Positions 1-5,849 of a stretch of 5,849 nt of DNA are shown here, in pieces. The position numbers and the translations under genes are program-made. The first letter of the stretch is position 1, and each line of letters starts with the position of its first letter. The stretch is from Deltaproteobacteria bacterium (GTDB lineage Bacteria; Myxococcota_A; UBA9160). The DNA is taken from positions 1,384 to 7,232 of the forward strand of contig DOUU01000394.1 in assembly GCA_003520425.1 (NCBI GenBank), given 5' to 3'. The notes under the pieces were generated by a model. That model ran no database searches. It saw only the letters and a list, made by a program, of their open reading frames with translations, and was not told the DNA's origin.

Positions 1-706
1 TCTCGATCGAGCAGATGACCACGACGTTATCCGCCGTGTCCCGCATCACTTCGAGCTCATACTCCTTCCAGCCGAGTACGCTCTGCTCGATCAAGCACTG
101 ATGCTTCGGCGACTGCTGCAGCGCCCAAGACACCAGAGGTTCATACTCTTCGGCAGTGTGGGCGACGCTGCCGCCCGTACCACCCAGGGTGAAGCTCGGG
201 CGAATGATCGCCGGCAGACCGGTCTGCTTGAGGATCTCGCGCGCGTCCTCGAGCGAGTGGGCAATGCCCGAGACGGGCACGCGCAGGCCGAGGCGCTGCA
301 TGGCCGCGCGAAAGAGCTTTCGGTCCTCGGCCTTCAGGATGGCATCGAGCTTCGCCCCGATCAGCTCGACCCCATACTTGGCGAGCACCCCCTGCTCCGC
401 CAGCTCGACGGCGAGGTTGAGGGCGGTTTGCCCTCCGATCGTCGGCAGCAGCACGTCCGGGCGTTCGCGTTCGAGAATGCGGGAGATGCTTTCCACCGTC
501 ATGGGCTCGACATAGGTCCGGTCCGCGAGCTCTGGGTCGGTCATGATGGTGGCCGGATTCGAGTTGAGCAGGATGACCCGATAACCCTCCTCGCGCAGGG
601 CCTTGCACGCCTGAGTACCGGAGTAGTCGAACTCGCAGGCTTGGCCGATCACGATCGGCCCCGAGCCGATGACGAGGATCGAGTGGATGTCGGTTCGCTT
701 GGGCAA
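1..706 (-). CDS. carB: Carbamoyl-phosphate synthase large subunit, N-terminal part (cut by window edge)
   Basis: Large, synthetase subunit of carbamoyl-phosphate synthase (EC 6.3.5.5). It uses ammonia delivered by CarA, bicarbonate and two ATP to make carbamoyl phosphate in the cytoplasm. Only 235 residues of a protein usually about 1,060-1,080 long are present; they cover the start of the carboxyphosphate (first ATP-grasp) half. Visible are the N-terminal [22 protein letters not shown] block (1-22), [11 protein letters not shown] (49-59), [12 protein letters not shown] (87-98), Arg129, IIRPSF with Arg169, the glycine-rich loop TLGGTGGS (173-180) and GWKEYELEV (212-220, Glu215). These fall at the same positions as in E. 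coli CarB. The start is TTG at 706, preceded by AGGAG at 716-720 with 9-nt spacing. The next in-frame ATG lies inside the conserved TIMTDPE block, so an ATG/GTG-only gene call would truncate or miss the gene. carA ends 21 nt upstream. Confidence 0.97.
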   Translation of the reverse strand, partial: MPKRTDIHSILVIGSGPIVIGQACEFDYSGTQACKALREEGYRVILLNSNPATIMTDPELADRTYVEPMTVESISRILERERPDVLLPTIGGQTALNLAVELAEQGVLAKYGVELIGAKLDAILKAEDRKLFRAAMQRLGLRVPVSGIAHSLEDAREILKQTGLPAIIRPSFTLGGTGGSVAHTAEEYEPLVSWALQQSPKHQCLIEQSVLGWKEYELEVMRDTADNVVVICSIE

Positions 707-715
707 GGGGGGCGG

Positions 716-720
716 CTCCT
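716..720 (-). promoter_or_regulatory. Shine-Dalgarno AGGAG for the TTG start of carB
   Basis: AGGAG lies 9 nt before TTG at 704-706, within the 21-nt gap after the carA stop codon. It supports the non-ATG start, which the conserved CarB N-terminus PKRTDI also requires. Confidence 0.75.
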
Positions 721-727
721 CGTAGGG

Positions 728-1936
728 CTAGCGTGCGGCCGCGATCGAGGCGCCCGTCACGCCCTCGCCCGCGCGGTGTCGGACCACCATTTCGCGAAAG
801 CGGCGGAAGAAATACGTGGCGTCGTGCGGCCCCGGGGAGGCCTCGGGGTGGTACTGGACCGAAAAGATGGGGCGGGTTGCGTGGGCGAGGCCCTCGACCG
901 TGCCATCGTTGAGGTTCTTGTGCGTGATTTCCACCGGCTCACCGGCCGCAGTGAGGGACTCGGCCTCGACGGCATAGCCATGGTTCTCGGCGCAGATGGC
1001 AACCTTCCTTGTGGCCAGGTCTTGCCCGGGTTGGTTTCCGCCGTGGTGTCCGAACTTGAGCTTGCGCGTCCTGCCACCGAGCGCGAGCCCCAGGATCTGG
1101 TGACCGAGGCAGATCCCGAAGATCGGCAGGCCGTGGTTGGCGAGTTCACGCACAATGGCCGGGACCCCCATCACCGCGGCGGGGTCGCCAGGGCCATTCG
1201 ACAGGAAGATGGCATCGGGCCGGAGCGCGAGCGCGGCGGCGGCGGGCGTCTTCGCAGGAACGACCGTGATCTCGAATCCCTGCTCGACCAGCAGCCGAAG
1301 AATGTTCCGCTTGATGCCAAAATCGTATGCCACAAGCCTGTAGGTTGGCGCGGGGCGTGGGGCGCGCGGAACCTGACCCGCCACCCCCCTCCAGGCACCC
1401 TCGGTCCAGGCGTAGGGAACCCGGGTCGTGACCTCGTCCACGAGGTCGCGACCCTCGAGCGTGGGTGCGCTGCGGGCGTGTTCCACGAGCGCGCGCTCGT
1501 CCTGGGAGCGGGGATCGGTCGAGAGGACGCCGGTCTGGAAACCGGTGTCGCGGATCCGACGCACGAGAGCGCGCGTGTCGAGGCCTGCAATGCCTGGAAT
1601 GCCGTGACGCTCGAGGTAGGCGTCGAGCGGCTCGAGCGCGCGCCAGTTCGACGGATGGGTGAAGAGCTCCTTCACCACGAAGCCCGAGAGGACCGGCCGA
1701 GCGGATTCTTCGTCCTCGGGGGTCACTCCGACGTTTCCGATCTGCGGGTAGGTCATCGTAACGACCTGGCCCGCGTAGGAGGGATCCGTAAGGATCTCCT
1801 GGTATCCCGTCATACTGGTGTTGAAGCAGACCTCCCCCACGCCGACTCGCGCGGCGCCGAAGGCAGTTCCGCGGTACACGGTTCCATCCGCGAGCGCAAG
1901 GAGTGCGGAGGGGCGCAGGGCCGGGCGAACGTTCAC
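728..1936 (-). CDS. carA: Carbamoyl-phosphate synthase small (glutamine amidotransferase) subunit
   Basis: Small subunit of carbamoyl-phosphate synthase. It hydrolyses glutamine and channels ammonia to CarB. The 402-residue product is slightly longer than the usual ~380. Residues 8-150 form the CarA-specific N-terminal domain ([53 protein letters not shown]). Residues 200-390 form a class I glutamine amidotransferase with SNGPGDP (246-252), the nucleophile Cys276 in FGICLGHQ, and the triad His363 and Glu365 in [11 protein letters not shown]. The other conserved histidines are present too: His279, His319 (ENHGYAV) and His339 (THKNLNDGT). The frame stays open upstream to 2719, but homology begins at the GTG at 1934-1936, which shares GTGA with the pyrC stop. 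GAGGAG at 1947-1952 lies 10 nt before it. The stop is TAG at 728-730. The overlap suggests translational coupling to pyrC. Confidence 0.97.
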   Translation of the reverse strand: MNVRPALRPSALLALADGTVYRGTAFGAARVGVGEVCFNTSMTGYQEILTDPSYAGQVVTMTYPQIGNVGVTPEDEESARPVLSGFVVKELFTHPSNWRALEPLDAYLERHGIPGIAGLDTRALVRRIRDTGFQTGVLSTDPRSQDERALVEHARSAPTLEGRDLVDEVTTRVPYAWTEGAWRGVAGQVPRAPRPAPTYRLVAYDFGIKRNILRLLVEQGFEITVVPAKTPAAAALALRPDAIFLSNGPGDPAAVMGVPAIVRELANHGLPIFGICLGHQILGLALGGRTRKLKFGHHGGNQPGQDLATRKVAICAENHGYAVEAESLTAAGEPVEITHKNLNDGTVEGLAHATRPIFSVQYHPEASPGPHDATYFFRRFREMVVRHRAGEGVTGASIAAAR

Positions 1937-3228
1937 GGCAACAGCACTCCTCGGGCGACGTCGTACACGACTCGCCCGTCCACGAGGGTGAGCTTCACTT
2001 GGCCGACCAATGTCCGGCCTGCCCACGGGGAGTTGCGGCTCTTGGAGAAGCCTTTGGCCGGGTCGTAGAGCCACTCCTTCTGCGGATCGAGCACGACCAC
2101 GTCCGCCGGCGCACCCACGGCCAGACTCCCCCCCGCCCGTCGCAGGATGCGCGCGGGGTTGGCCGACATCCGCTGCATGAGCTCCAAGGGCTGGAGCTCG
2201 CCCGCGCGTACGAGATCGAGCACCACCGCAAATGCGGTCTCGAGCCCGATCAGGCCAGACGGGGCTGCGGTGAACTCGACATCCTTCTCGTGCACGGCGT
2301 GCGGCGCGTGGTCTGTGGCGATGGCATCGATCACCCCTTCGGCGAGACCCTTGCGGCAGGCACGCACATCTGCCGCGGATCGCAGCGGGGGAGCGACCTT
2401 CGCATTTGTGTCGTAACCGAGTGTTGCCTCGTCGGTGAGGGTGAGGTGATGGGGAGTCACCTCGGCAGTGACGTGGATCCCCTGCTCTCTCGCTCGCCGG
2501 ATCAGCTCGACTGCGATGGCGGTCGATACATGGGCGACGTGGAGGTGGGCGCCGGTGAGTTGCGCGAGCAGAAGATCGCGTGCCACGTGCACGGCTTCTG
2601 CCACAGCCGGGTTCCCGGGAAGACCGAGGCGAGTCGAGACCGGTCCTTCGTTCACGACGCCGTGTCCCACAAGGGTGCAGTCTTCTGCGTGGACGATCAC
2701 GGGAGCGTCCACCATGCACGAGTACTCAAGCACGCGGCGCATGACGCCACTATCCATGATCGTCTTGCCGTCGTCGCTGAAGGCCACGGCTCCCGCCCGC
2801 AGGATGGCGGACATCTCGGTCATCACGGCGCCCTCGAGACCTTTGGTCGCGGCCGCGATCGGCAGCACGCGCGCGGGCGAATCCTGCCTTGCCCGGTCGA
2901 GGATGTAATCGGTGACGGCCGGATCGTCGTTGGCGGGGTGCGTATTGGCCATGCAGGCCAGCGTGGTGAATCCGCCCGCGACCGCGGCGCGCCCCCCGGA
3001 CGCGATGTCTTCCTTGTATTCCTGGCCAGGCTCGCGCAGGTGTGCGTGCAGGTCCACAAATCCGGGCGCCACCCACAGGCCACCCGCATCGATCGCCTCG
3101 GCACCCGATGTGTCGAGCGAGGGCTCGACCGCGGCGATGCGGCCGTCCTCGATCAGCACGTCCGCCTTCTCGTCGCGATTGGAGCTCGCGTCGAGCACTC
3201 GCCCTCGACGGATCAGGATGCGGCCCAT
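1933..3228 (-). CDS. pyrC: Dihydroorotase, type I (zinc-dependent)
   Basis: Dihydroorotase (EC 3.5.2.3), a cytoplasmic amidohydrolase that reversibly cyclises N-carbamoyl-aspartate to dihydroorotate, step 3 of UMP synthesis. At 431 residues it has the length of the type I family (Aquifex/Bacillus PyrC) rather than the ~348-residue E. coli type. Metal and substrate residues are visible: His61 and His63 in [10 protein letters not shown] with Arg65, Asp153 in FSDDG, His180 in VIVHAED, His233 in VAHVS, and catalytic Asp306 in ATDHAPH. The N- and C-terminal segments form the usual amidohydrolase beta-sandwich ([24 protein letters not shown]). The substrate-binding segment reads [10 protein letters not shown] (92-101), where CMPNTxP is commoner. 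ATG at 3228 follows the pyrB stop after 1 nt. The 3' end overlaps carA by 4 nt. Type I enzymes often associate with aspartate transcarbamoylase, as in Aquifex, so a complex with the neighbouring PyrB is plausible but inferred. Confidence 0.97.
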   Translation of the reverse strand: MGRILIRRGRVLDASSNRDEKADVLIEDGRIAAVEPSLDTSGAEAIDAGGLWVAPGFVDLHAHLREPGQEYKEDIASGGRAAVAGGFTTLACMANTHPANDDPAVTDYILDRARQDSPARVLPIAAATKGLEGAVMTEMSAILRAGAVAFSDDGKTIMDSGVMRRVLEYSCMVDAPVIVHAEDCTLVGHGVVNEGPVSTRLGLPGNPAVAEAVHVARDLLLAQLTGAHLHVAHVSTAIAVELIRRAREQGIHVTAEVTPHHLTLTDEATLGYDTNAKVAPPLRSAADVRACRKGLAEGVIDAIATDHAPHAVHEKDVEFTAAPSGLIGLETAFAVVLDLVRAGELQPLELMQRMSANPARILRRAGGSLAVGAPADVVVLDPQKEWLYDPAKGFSKSRNSPWAGRTLVGQVKLTLVDGRVVYDVARGVLLP

Positions 3229-3229
3229 A

Positions 3230-4165
3230 TCAGCCCTCCTGTGCTGCGGCCACGGGTCGACCTGCGAACAAGTACAGAACGGCCATGCGCAGAGCGACGC
3301 CGTTGCGCACCTGGTCCAGAATCACGCTCGGGCGATGGTCGGCGAGGTCATGGGAGAGCTCGACTCCTCGATTCACAGGCCCCGGATGCATCACGATGGC
3401 GTCATCTTTGGCAAAACGCAGCTTCGTCCGATCGAGCCCGAAGGTGGCCGAGTATTCGCGGATGCTCGGCACGTAGGCTCCGTCGAGCCGCTCCCGCTGG
3501 ATGCGCAGCGCCATCACCACATCCGCTCCGTCGAGAGCCTCTCGCAGAGACGTGAACGCTTTGACTCCGAGGGTCTCAATCGCAGGCGGAATCAGCGTGG
3601 GGGGTGCGGCGACGCGGACCTCCGCGCCAAGTTTCAGGAAGCCGTAGATGTTCGAGCGTGCGACGCGGGAGTGGAGCACGTCGCCCACGATCGTGACCGA
3701 GAGGCCGTCGATGCGCCCCTTTTCCTGGTAGACGGTGAGCAGGTCGAGGAGTGCTTGGGTCGGGTGCTCGTGCGCTCCGTCTCCCGCGTTGATGACCGGT
3801 GCGGCCAGCGCGTCCGCGATGCGCTTTGGGACGCCGGCCACCTTGTGCCGCACGACCACCGCGTCAGGTGCCATGGCATCGAGCGTGCGCGCCGTGTCGA
3901 GGATGCTCTCATCCTTGGTGAGACTCGAACTCGTGGGCGAGAAGTTGACCACGTCGGCAGACAGGCGCTTTCCCGCGATCTCGAAGCTGGTCCGCGTGCG
4001 GGTCGAAGGCTCGAAGAAAAGGTTCACGATCGTCCGGCCGCGCAGAGTCGGAACCTTCTTCACCTCGCGCGTACCCACCTCCTGCATCCGCTCCGCCGTC
4101 TCAAGGATGCGCTCCAGGTCCGCACGATCAAGATCTTCGATGCCGAGCAGATCGCGTCCGATCAT
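3230..4165 (-). CDS. pyrB: Aspartate carbamoyltransferase catalytic subunit
   Basis: Aspartate transcarbamoylase (EC 2.1.3.2), which condenses carbamoyl phosphate with L-aspartate in the first committed step of pyrimidine synthesis. The 311 residues are full length for a catalytic chain. The carbamoyl-phosphate domain contains [13 protein letters not shown] (50-62), the 80s loop lysine Lys84 in [13 protein letters not shown] (105-108) and [10 protein letters not shown] (132-141). The aspartate domain contains [14 protein letters not shown] (159-172), MALRIQRER (218-226) and HPGPVNRG (260-267). The ATG at 4163-4165 overlaps the pyrR stop as ATGA, and a G-rich SD-like stretch (4170-4179) lies just upstream. 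No regulatory chain gene (pyrI) or inactive-dihydroorotase gene occurs between pyrB and pyrC, so control is more likely through PyrR than by an E. coli-type allosteric subunit. That last point is inference. Confidence 0.97.
   Translation of the reverse strand: MIGRDLLGIEDLDRADLERILETAERMQEVGTREVKKVPTLRGRTIVNLFFEPSTRTRTSFEIAGKRLSADVVNFSPTSSSLTKDESILDTARTLDAMAPDAVVVRHKVAGVPKRIADALAAPVINAGDGAHEHPTQALLDLLTVYQEKGRIDGLSVTIVGDVLHSRVARSNIYGFLKLGAEVRVAAPPTLIPPAIETLGVKAFTSLREALDGADVVMALRIQRERLDGAYVPSIREYSATFGLDRTKLRFAKDDAIVMHPGPVNRGVELSHDLADHRPSVILDQVRNGVALRMAVLYLFAGRPVAAAQEG
3234..3240 (-). promoter_or_regulatory. Strong Shine-Dalgarno AGGAGGG for pyrC inside the pyrB 3' end
   Basis: AGGAGGG lies 5 nt before the pyrC ATG, within the last sense codons of pyrB. 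It is the best anti-16S match in the operon, and it means ribosomes finishing pyrB can restart directly on pyrC, which helps keep transcarbamoylase and dihydroorotase in proportion. Confidence 0.75.
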
Positions 4166-4788
4166 GCGTCTCCCCCCTTGGACACGACGACCACCTCGAG
4201 CGGAGGCTCGAGGCTGCCATTGCGCCCGCGCAGGATCACAAGCTCCCGAGCATGCGTGGGGATGTTCTTGCCCACGTAGTCGATTCGGATCGGCAGCTCC
4301 CGGTGGCCTCGATCGACGAGGGCCACCACCTGGACGCCGCTCGGACGGCCAAAGTCCATGAGCGCATCCATGGCAGCGCGAATGGTGCGGCCGGTATTGG
4401 CGACGTCGTCGACCAGGATGACGATCCGACCATCCACCGCGGACGGCATCTCGGTGCGCCGCAGCGGCGGGCGCTCCCCCCGAAGCGTGAGATCGTCGCG
4501 GTAGAGCGTGGTGTCGAGGATGCCCACCGGCAGCTCAAGCCCCGAAATGCTTCGCAGGTTCTCGGCCAGCTGGCGAGCCAGCGGGACGCCTCCGTTCGGG
4601 ATCGCCACCAGGTACAGGCGGTCTTGACCCTCGTTGCGCTCCAGAACTTCGTGGGCGATCCGGACAAGGGCACGGCGAATCGCGGTGTCATCGAGCACCA
4701 CGCGCTCATCGCCGGAACGAGGCGCACCGGGCCGCTGGGCCGTGGGCCTTTCCGTGGGCGAGCTCGGGGGCGTATGGGGGTTCGGCAC
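4162..4788 (-). CDS. pyrR: PyrR bifunctional pyr operon RNA-binding regulator / uracil phosphoribosyltransferase
   Basis: PyrR binds pyr mRNA when loaded with UMP and lowers pyr expression; many homologues also have uracil phosphoribosyltransferase activity (EC 2.4.2.9). The product is 208 residues against about 180 in Bacillus. Homology starts near residue 30 ([23 protein letters not shown]) and includes [11 protein letters not shown] (91-101), the PRPP loop [10 protein letters not shown] (126-135), [18 protein letters not shown] (158-169) and DYVGKNIPT (170-178). The long resemblance to B. subtilis PyrR separates it from other phosphoribosyltransferases. Two oddities: a proline-rich N-terminal tail of about 28 residues, and the TRG pyrophosphate loop replaced by NGG (65-67). 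The chosen start is GTG at 4786-4788, preceded by AAAGG with 7-nt spacing. The frame extends to 4968, but that part would overlap lepB and the promoter. A GTG near 4701 would remove the tail but has a weak SD. The stop overlaps pyrB (ATGA). Confidence 0.95.
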   Translation of the reverse strand: MPNPHTPPSSPTERPTAQRPGAPRSGDERVVLDDTAIRRALVRIAHEVLERNEGQDRLYLVAIPNGGVPLARQLAENLRSISGLELPVGILDTTLYRDDLTLRGERPPLRRTEMPSAVDGRIVILVDDVANTGRTIRAAMDALMDFGRPSGVQVVALVDRGHRELPIRIDYVGKNIPTHARELVILRGRNGSLEPPLEVVVVSKGGDA

Positions 4789-4795
4789 CAGGGCA

Positions 4796-4828
4796 CCTTT
4801 GTCCGACTCGCAGGACGGACTTAAAAGG
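4796..4828 (-). promoter_or_regulatory. Putative PyrR-binding hairpin that sequesters the pyrR ribosome-binding site
   Basis: Read on the minus strand, the leader folds as follows. CCUUU (4824-4828) pairs with AAAGG (4796-4800). A UAA bulge (4821-4823) sits on the 5' side. GUCCGUC (4814-4820) pairs with GUCGGAC (4801-4807) with a single U-U mismatch, closing the hexaloop CUGCGA (4808-4813). This matches the Bacillus PyrR target as I recall it (ARUCCNGNGAGGYU): a CNGNGA hexaloop closed by C-G, an upper stem, and a purine-rich bulge on the 5' strand above a lower stem. UCCNGNGAG is matched exactly. The AAAGG arm is the pyrR Shine-Dalgarno, 7 nt before GTG. No U-run follows and there is no alternative terminator stem, so translational repression, as reported for Mycobacterium smegmatis, fits better than attenuation. 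Pairing and motif are seen; binding is inferred. Confidence 0.75.
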
Positions 4829-4856
4829 ACACGAGGCCGCAGTGAAGTCGGCGCGG

Positions 4857-4886
4857 AAGATAGCCCTTTTGCCGGTCCGCAGTCAA
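4857..4886 (-). promoter_or_regulatory. Probable sigma70-type promoter of the pyr operon
   Basis: A -35 hexamer TTGACT (4881-4886, 5 of 6 to consensus) and a -10 hexamer TATCTT (4857-4862, 4 of 6) are separated by 18 nt. The whole promoter lies in the gap between lepB and pyrR. Transcription would begin near 4850, giving a leader of about 60 nt that contains the PyrR hairpin complete. No other good promoter is visible in this gap. Start position and use are inferred. Confidence 0.6.
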
Positions 4887-4907
4887 TCGCGGGCGGATTG
4901 GCAAGGC

Positions 4908-5762
4908 CTACGTCACGGAGGAGCCGATCCGGCTCCAGCGCATCCGATGCATCAGCAGGTCCCACCACGTGAGGGGATTCAGCATCGAGAGCCAGCTGCC
5001 CCTGAAATCCCAGGACCAGTAGATCACAAACGCGGGGCCCTTGAACTCCGCTTCACGAACCGTGCCCCAGTAGCGGCTGTCGAAGGACTGGTCGCGGTTG
5101 TCGCCCATCATGAGGTAGCGGCCCGGCTCGACGCGCCACGCGCCGTCCTTTCCCGAATCGCGGGGATCGTGCAGAGTGAGGTGCTCGCGGCCGTCGATCT
5201 TCTCGCGCTCCACCTGAAATGCGAGTCCGCGCGGGTCGAGAAAGGTATCGCCGGTCGGTTGCTGCTCGACCGGCTTGCCGTTGACGCTCACGACATCGTC
5301 GTGCACCTCGATCACGTCGCCCGGCATCCCCACGATCCGCTTCACGAAGCTCTCGGTCGGCAGTTCCGGGCGCCGGTCCGCCGGATATACGCTCCCCGGG
5401 CCCTCGCCGCGGGAGGGATCGCGCGCCACGGTGAAGACGACCACATCCCCTCGTTGCGGCTCGCGCAAACCCGGAAGCCGATAGTCGGTGAAGGGGATCT
5501 TGATCCCGTAGATGAATCGATTGACGAAGAGGTGGTCGCCGATGAGCAGCGTCGGAAGCATCGAACCCGACGGGATGCGGAAGGGTTCGATCACGCACGC
5601 GCGTACTCCGAGCGCGATGATCACGGCCAGCACGAGGGTGCCGATCTGGTCCCAGATCGCGCGCAGTGTCGTCGGCGGCGTCGCCGCTGCGGCGCCCGTC
5701 GCGCCCTCGCGCTTGGTCTCGCCTTGCGCCGATGCGCCGCCGCGATCCGCGGGGGGCGTCAC
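4908..5762 (-). CDS. lepB: Signal peptidase I
   Basis: Type I signal peptidase (EC 3.4.21.89), an inner-membrane serine protease with its catalytic domain outside the cytoplasm; it removes signal peptides from exported proteins. The 284-residue product has a hydrophilic N-terminus (1-38), one membrane segment (about 41-58, LVLAVIIALGVRACVIEPF), box B IPSGSMLPTLLIGD with nucleophile Ser67, box D ESFVKRIVGMPGD with general-base Lys141, and box E GDNRDQSFDSRYWG (220-233). The C-terminal hydrophobic stretch WLSMLNPLTWWDLL followed by RWSRIG is typical of Gram-negative homologues. The start is GTG at 5760-5762, overlapping the lepA stop in GTGA. Only a weak G-rich SD is visible, so translation probably depends on coupling to lepA. 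An ATG at 5766 begins another frame and is not the start. The stop TAG at 4908-4910 has no recognisable intrinsic terminator after it, so read-through into pyr is possible. Confidence 0.97.
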   Translation of the reverse strand: MTPPADRGGASAQGETKREGATGAAAATPPTTLRAIWDQIGTLVLAVIIALGVRACVIEPFRIPSGSMLPTLLIGDHLFVNRFIYGIKIPFTDYRLPGLREPQRGDVVVFTVARDPSRGEGPGSVYPADRRPELPTESFVKRIVGMPGDVIEVHDDVVSVNGKPVEQQPTGDTFLDPRGLAFQVEREKIDGREHLTLHDPRDSGKDGAWRVEPGRYLMMGDNRDQSFDSRYWGTVREAEFKGPAFVIYWSWDFRGSWLSMLNPLTWWDLLMHRMRWSRIGSSVT

Positions 5763-5849
5763 TCATGCCCCAGGCGCAGTGCGGCGAGGAATGCCTCCTG
5801 CGGAATCTCGACCGAGCCCACGCGTTTCATACGGCGCTTGCCCTCCTTC
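5759..5849 (-). CDS. lepA: Elongation factor 4 (LepA), C-terminal end only (cut by window edge)
   Basis: LepA/EF4 is a ribosome-associated translational GTPase. Only its last 29 residues and TGA stop are in the window. They read [29 protein letters not shown], the characteristic LepA C-terminal tail (compare [24 protein letters not shown] in E. coli). The GTPase domain lies beyond the right edge. The lepA-lepB order is the classical one, and the stop codon overlaps the lepB GTG by 4 nt. The identification rests on this short conserved tail plus the neighbour. Confidence 0.93.
   Translation of the reverse strand, partial: [29 protein letters not shown]

Noticed and set aside
141..608. Minus-strand 155-codon frame within carB
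   Set aside because: Another frame of carB; the true CarB frame (TTG start at 706) covers it with full homology.
101..2068. Long plus-strand open frame (655 codons) opposite carB and carA
   Set aside because: It is the antisense of well-conserved genes. Its translation is Arg/Gly/Asp-rich with no recognisable domain, as expected from high-GC third-position bias.
1937..2719. Upstream extension of the carA frame to 663 codons, as if CarA had an N-terminal fusion
   Set aside because: The extra part overlaps pyrC entirely, is Arg-rich shadow sequence, and CarA homology starts exactly at the GTG at 1936.
1903..3555. Plus-strand open frame of 550 codons opposite pyrC and pyrB
   Set aside because: Antisense shadow of pyrC and pyrB; no motif, no SD, low-complexity composition.
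2912..4279. Plus-strand open frame of 455 codons opposite pyrC, pyrB and pyrR
   Set aside because: Antisense shadow with no family resemblance; it spans three real gene boundaries.
4796..4828. The leader hairpin as a rho-independent terminator of lepAB
   Set aside because: No U-run follows the 3' arm; it is followed by AAAGG (itself part of the stem) and the start codon.
4789..4968. Upstream extension of pyrR to 268 codons
   Set aside because: It would start inside lepB and translate the promoter and the RNA hairpin. The SD-supported GTG at 4788 explains the gene better.
5053..5766. Minus-strand frame starting at the ATG overlapping the lepA stop
   Set aside because: Out of frame with lepB; its product is Arg-rich with no signal peptidase motifs, whereas the GTG 4 nt away opens the true frame.

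Overview
The window is a GC-rich piece of bacterial chromosome, and every gene I accept lies on the minus strand. In transcription order (right to left) it holds the last codons of lepA, lepB (signal peptidase I), a non-coding gap of 119 nt, and a tightly packed pyrimidine-biosynthesis operon, pyrR-pyrB-pyrC-carA-carB. carB runs off the left edge. High GC, GTG and TTG starts, and a PyrR-type pyr operon next to lepA-lepB suggest a Gram-negative bacterium related to the former Deltaproteobacteria (Desulfobacterota, Myxococcota, Binatota and similar). That placement is a low-confidence inference; nothing in the window fixes the taxon.

Layout. 5759-5849 is the LepA (EF4) C-terminus. Its stop codon overlaps the GTG start of lepB (4908-5762) in a GTGA. 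Positions 4789-4907 contain a sigma70-like promoter (TTGACT, 18 nt, TATCTT) and, just upstream of pyrR, a bulged hairpin. The hairpin's CUGCGA loop and flanking bases fit the PyrR recognition element as I remember it from Bacillus, and its 3' arm contains the pyrR Shine-Dalgarno. Then follow pyrR (4162-4788), pyrB (3230-4165, ATGA overlap), pyrC (1933-3228, 1-nt gap), carA (728-1936, GTGA overlap) and carB (1-706, TTG start, 21-nt gap).

How the genes work together. CarA and CarB make carbamoyl phosphate from glutamine, bicarbonate and ATP. PyrB joins it to aspartate and PyrC closes the ring to dihydroorotate, so the operon encodes the first three steps of de novo UMP synthesis. PyrR is the UMP-sensing RNA-binding regulator. 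The likely circuit is autogenous: UMP-bound PyrR stabilises the leader hairpin, hides the pyrR ribosome-binding site, and through the overlapping genes lowers output of the whole operon.

The enzymes are orthodox housekeeping proteins with their catalytic residues intact. The points worth a second look are the RBS-sequestering PyrR element, the internal promoter separating lepAB from pyr, an Asn-Gly replacement in the PyrR pyrophosphate loop, and a proline-rich N-terminal tail on PyrR. I found no mobile element, CRISPR array, RNA gene or new defence system.
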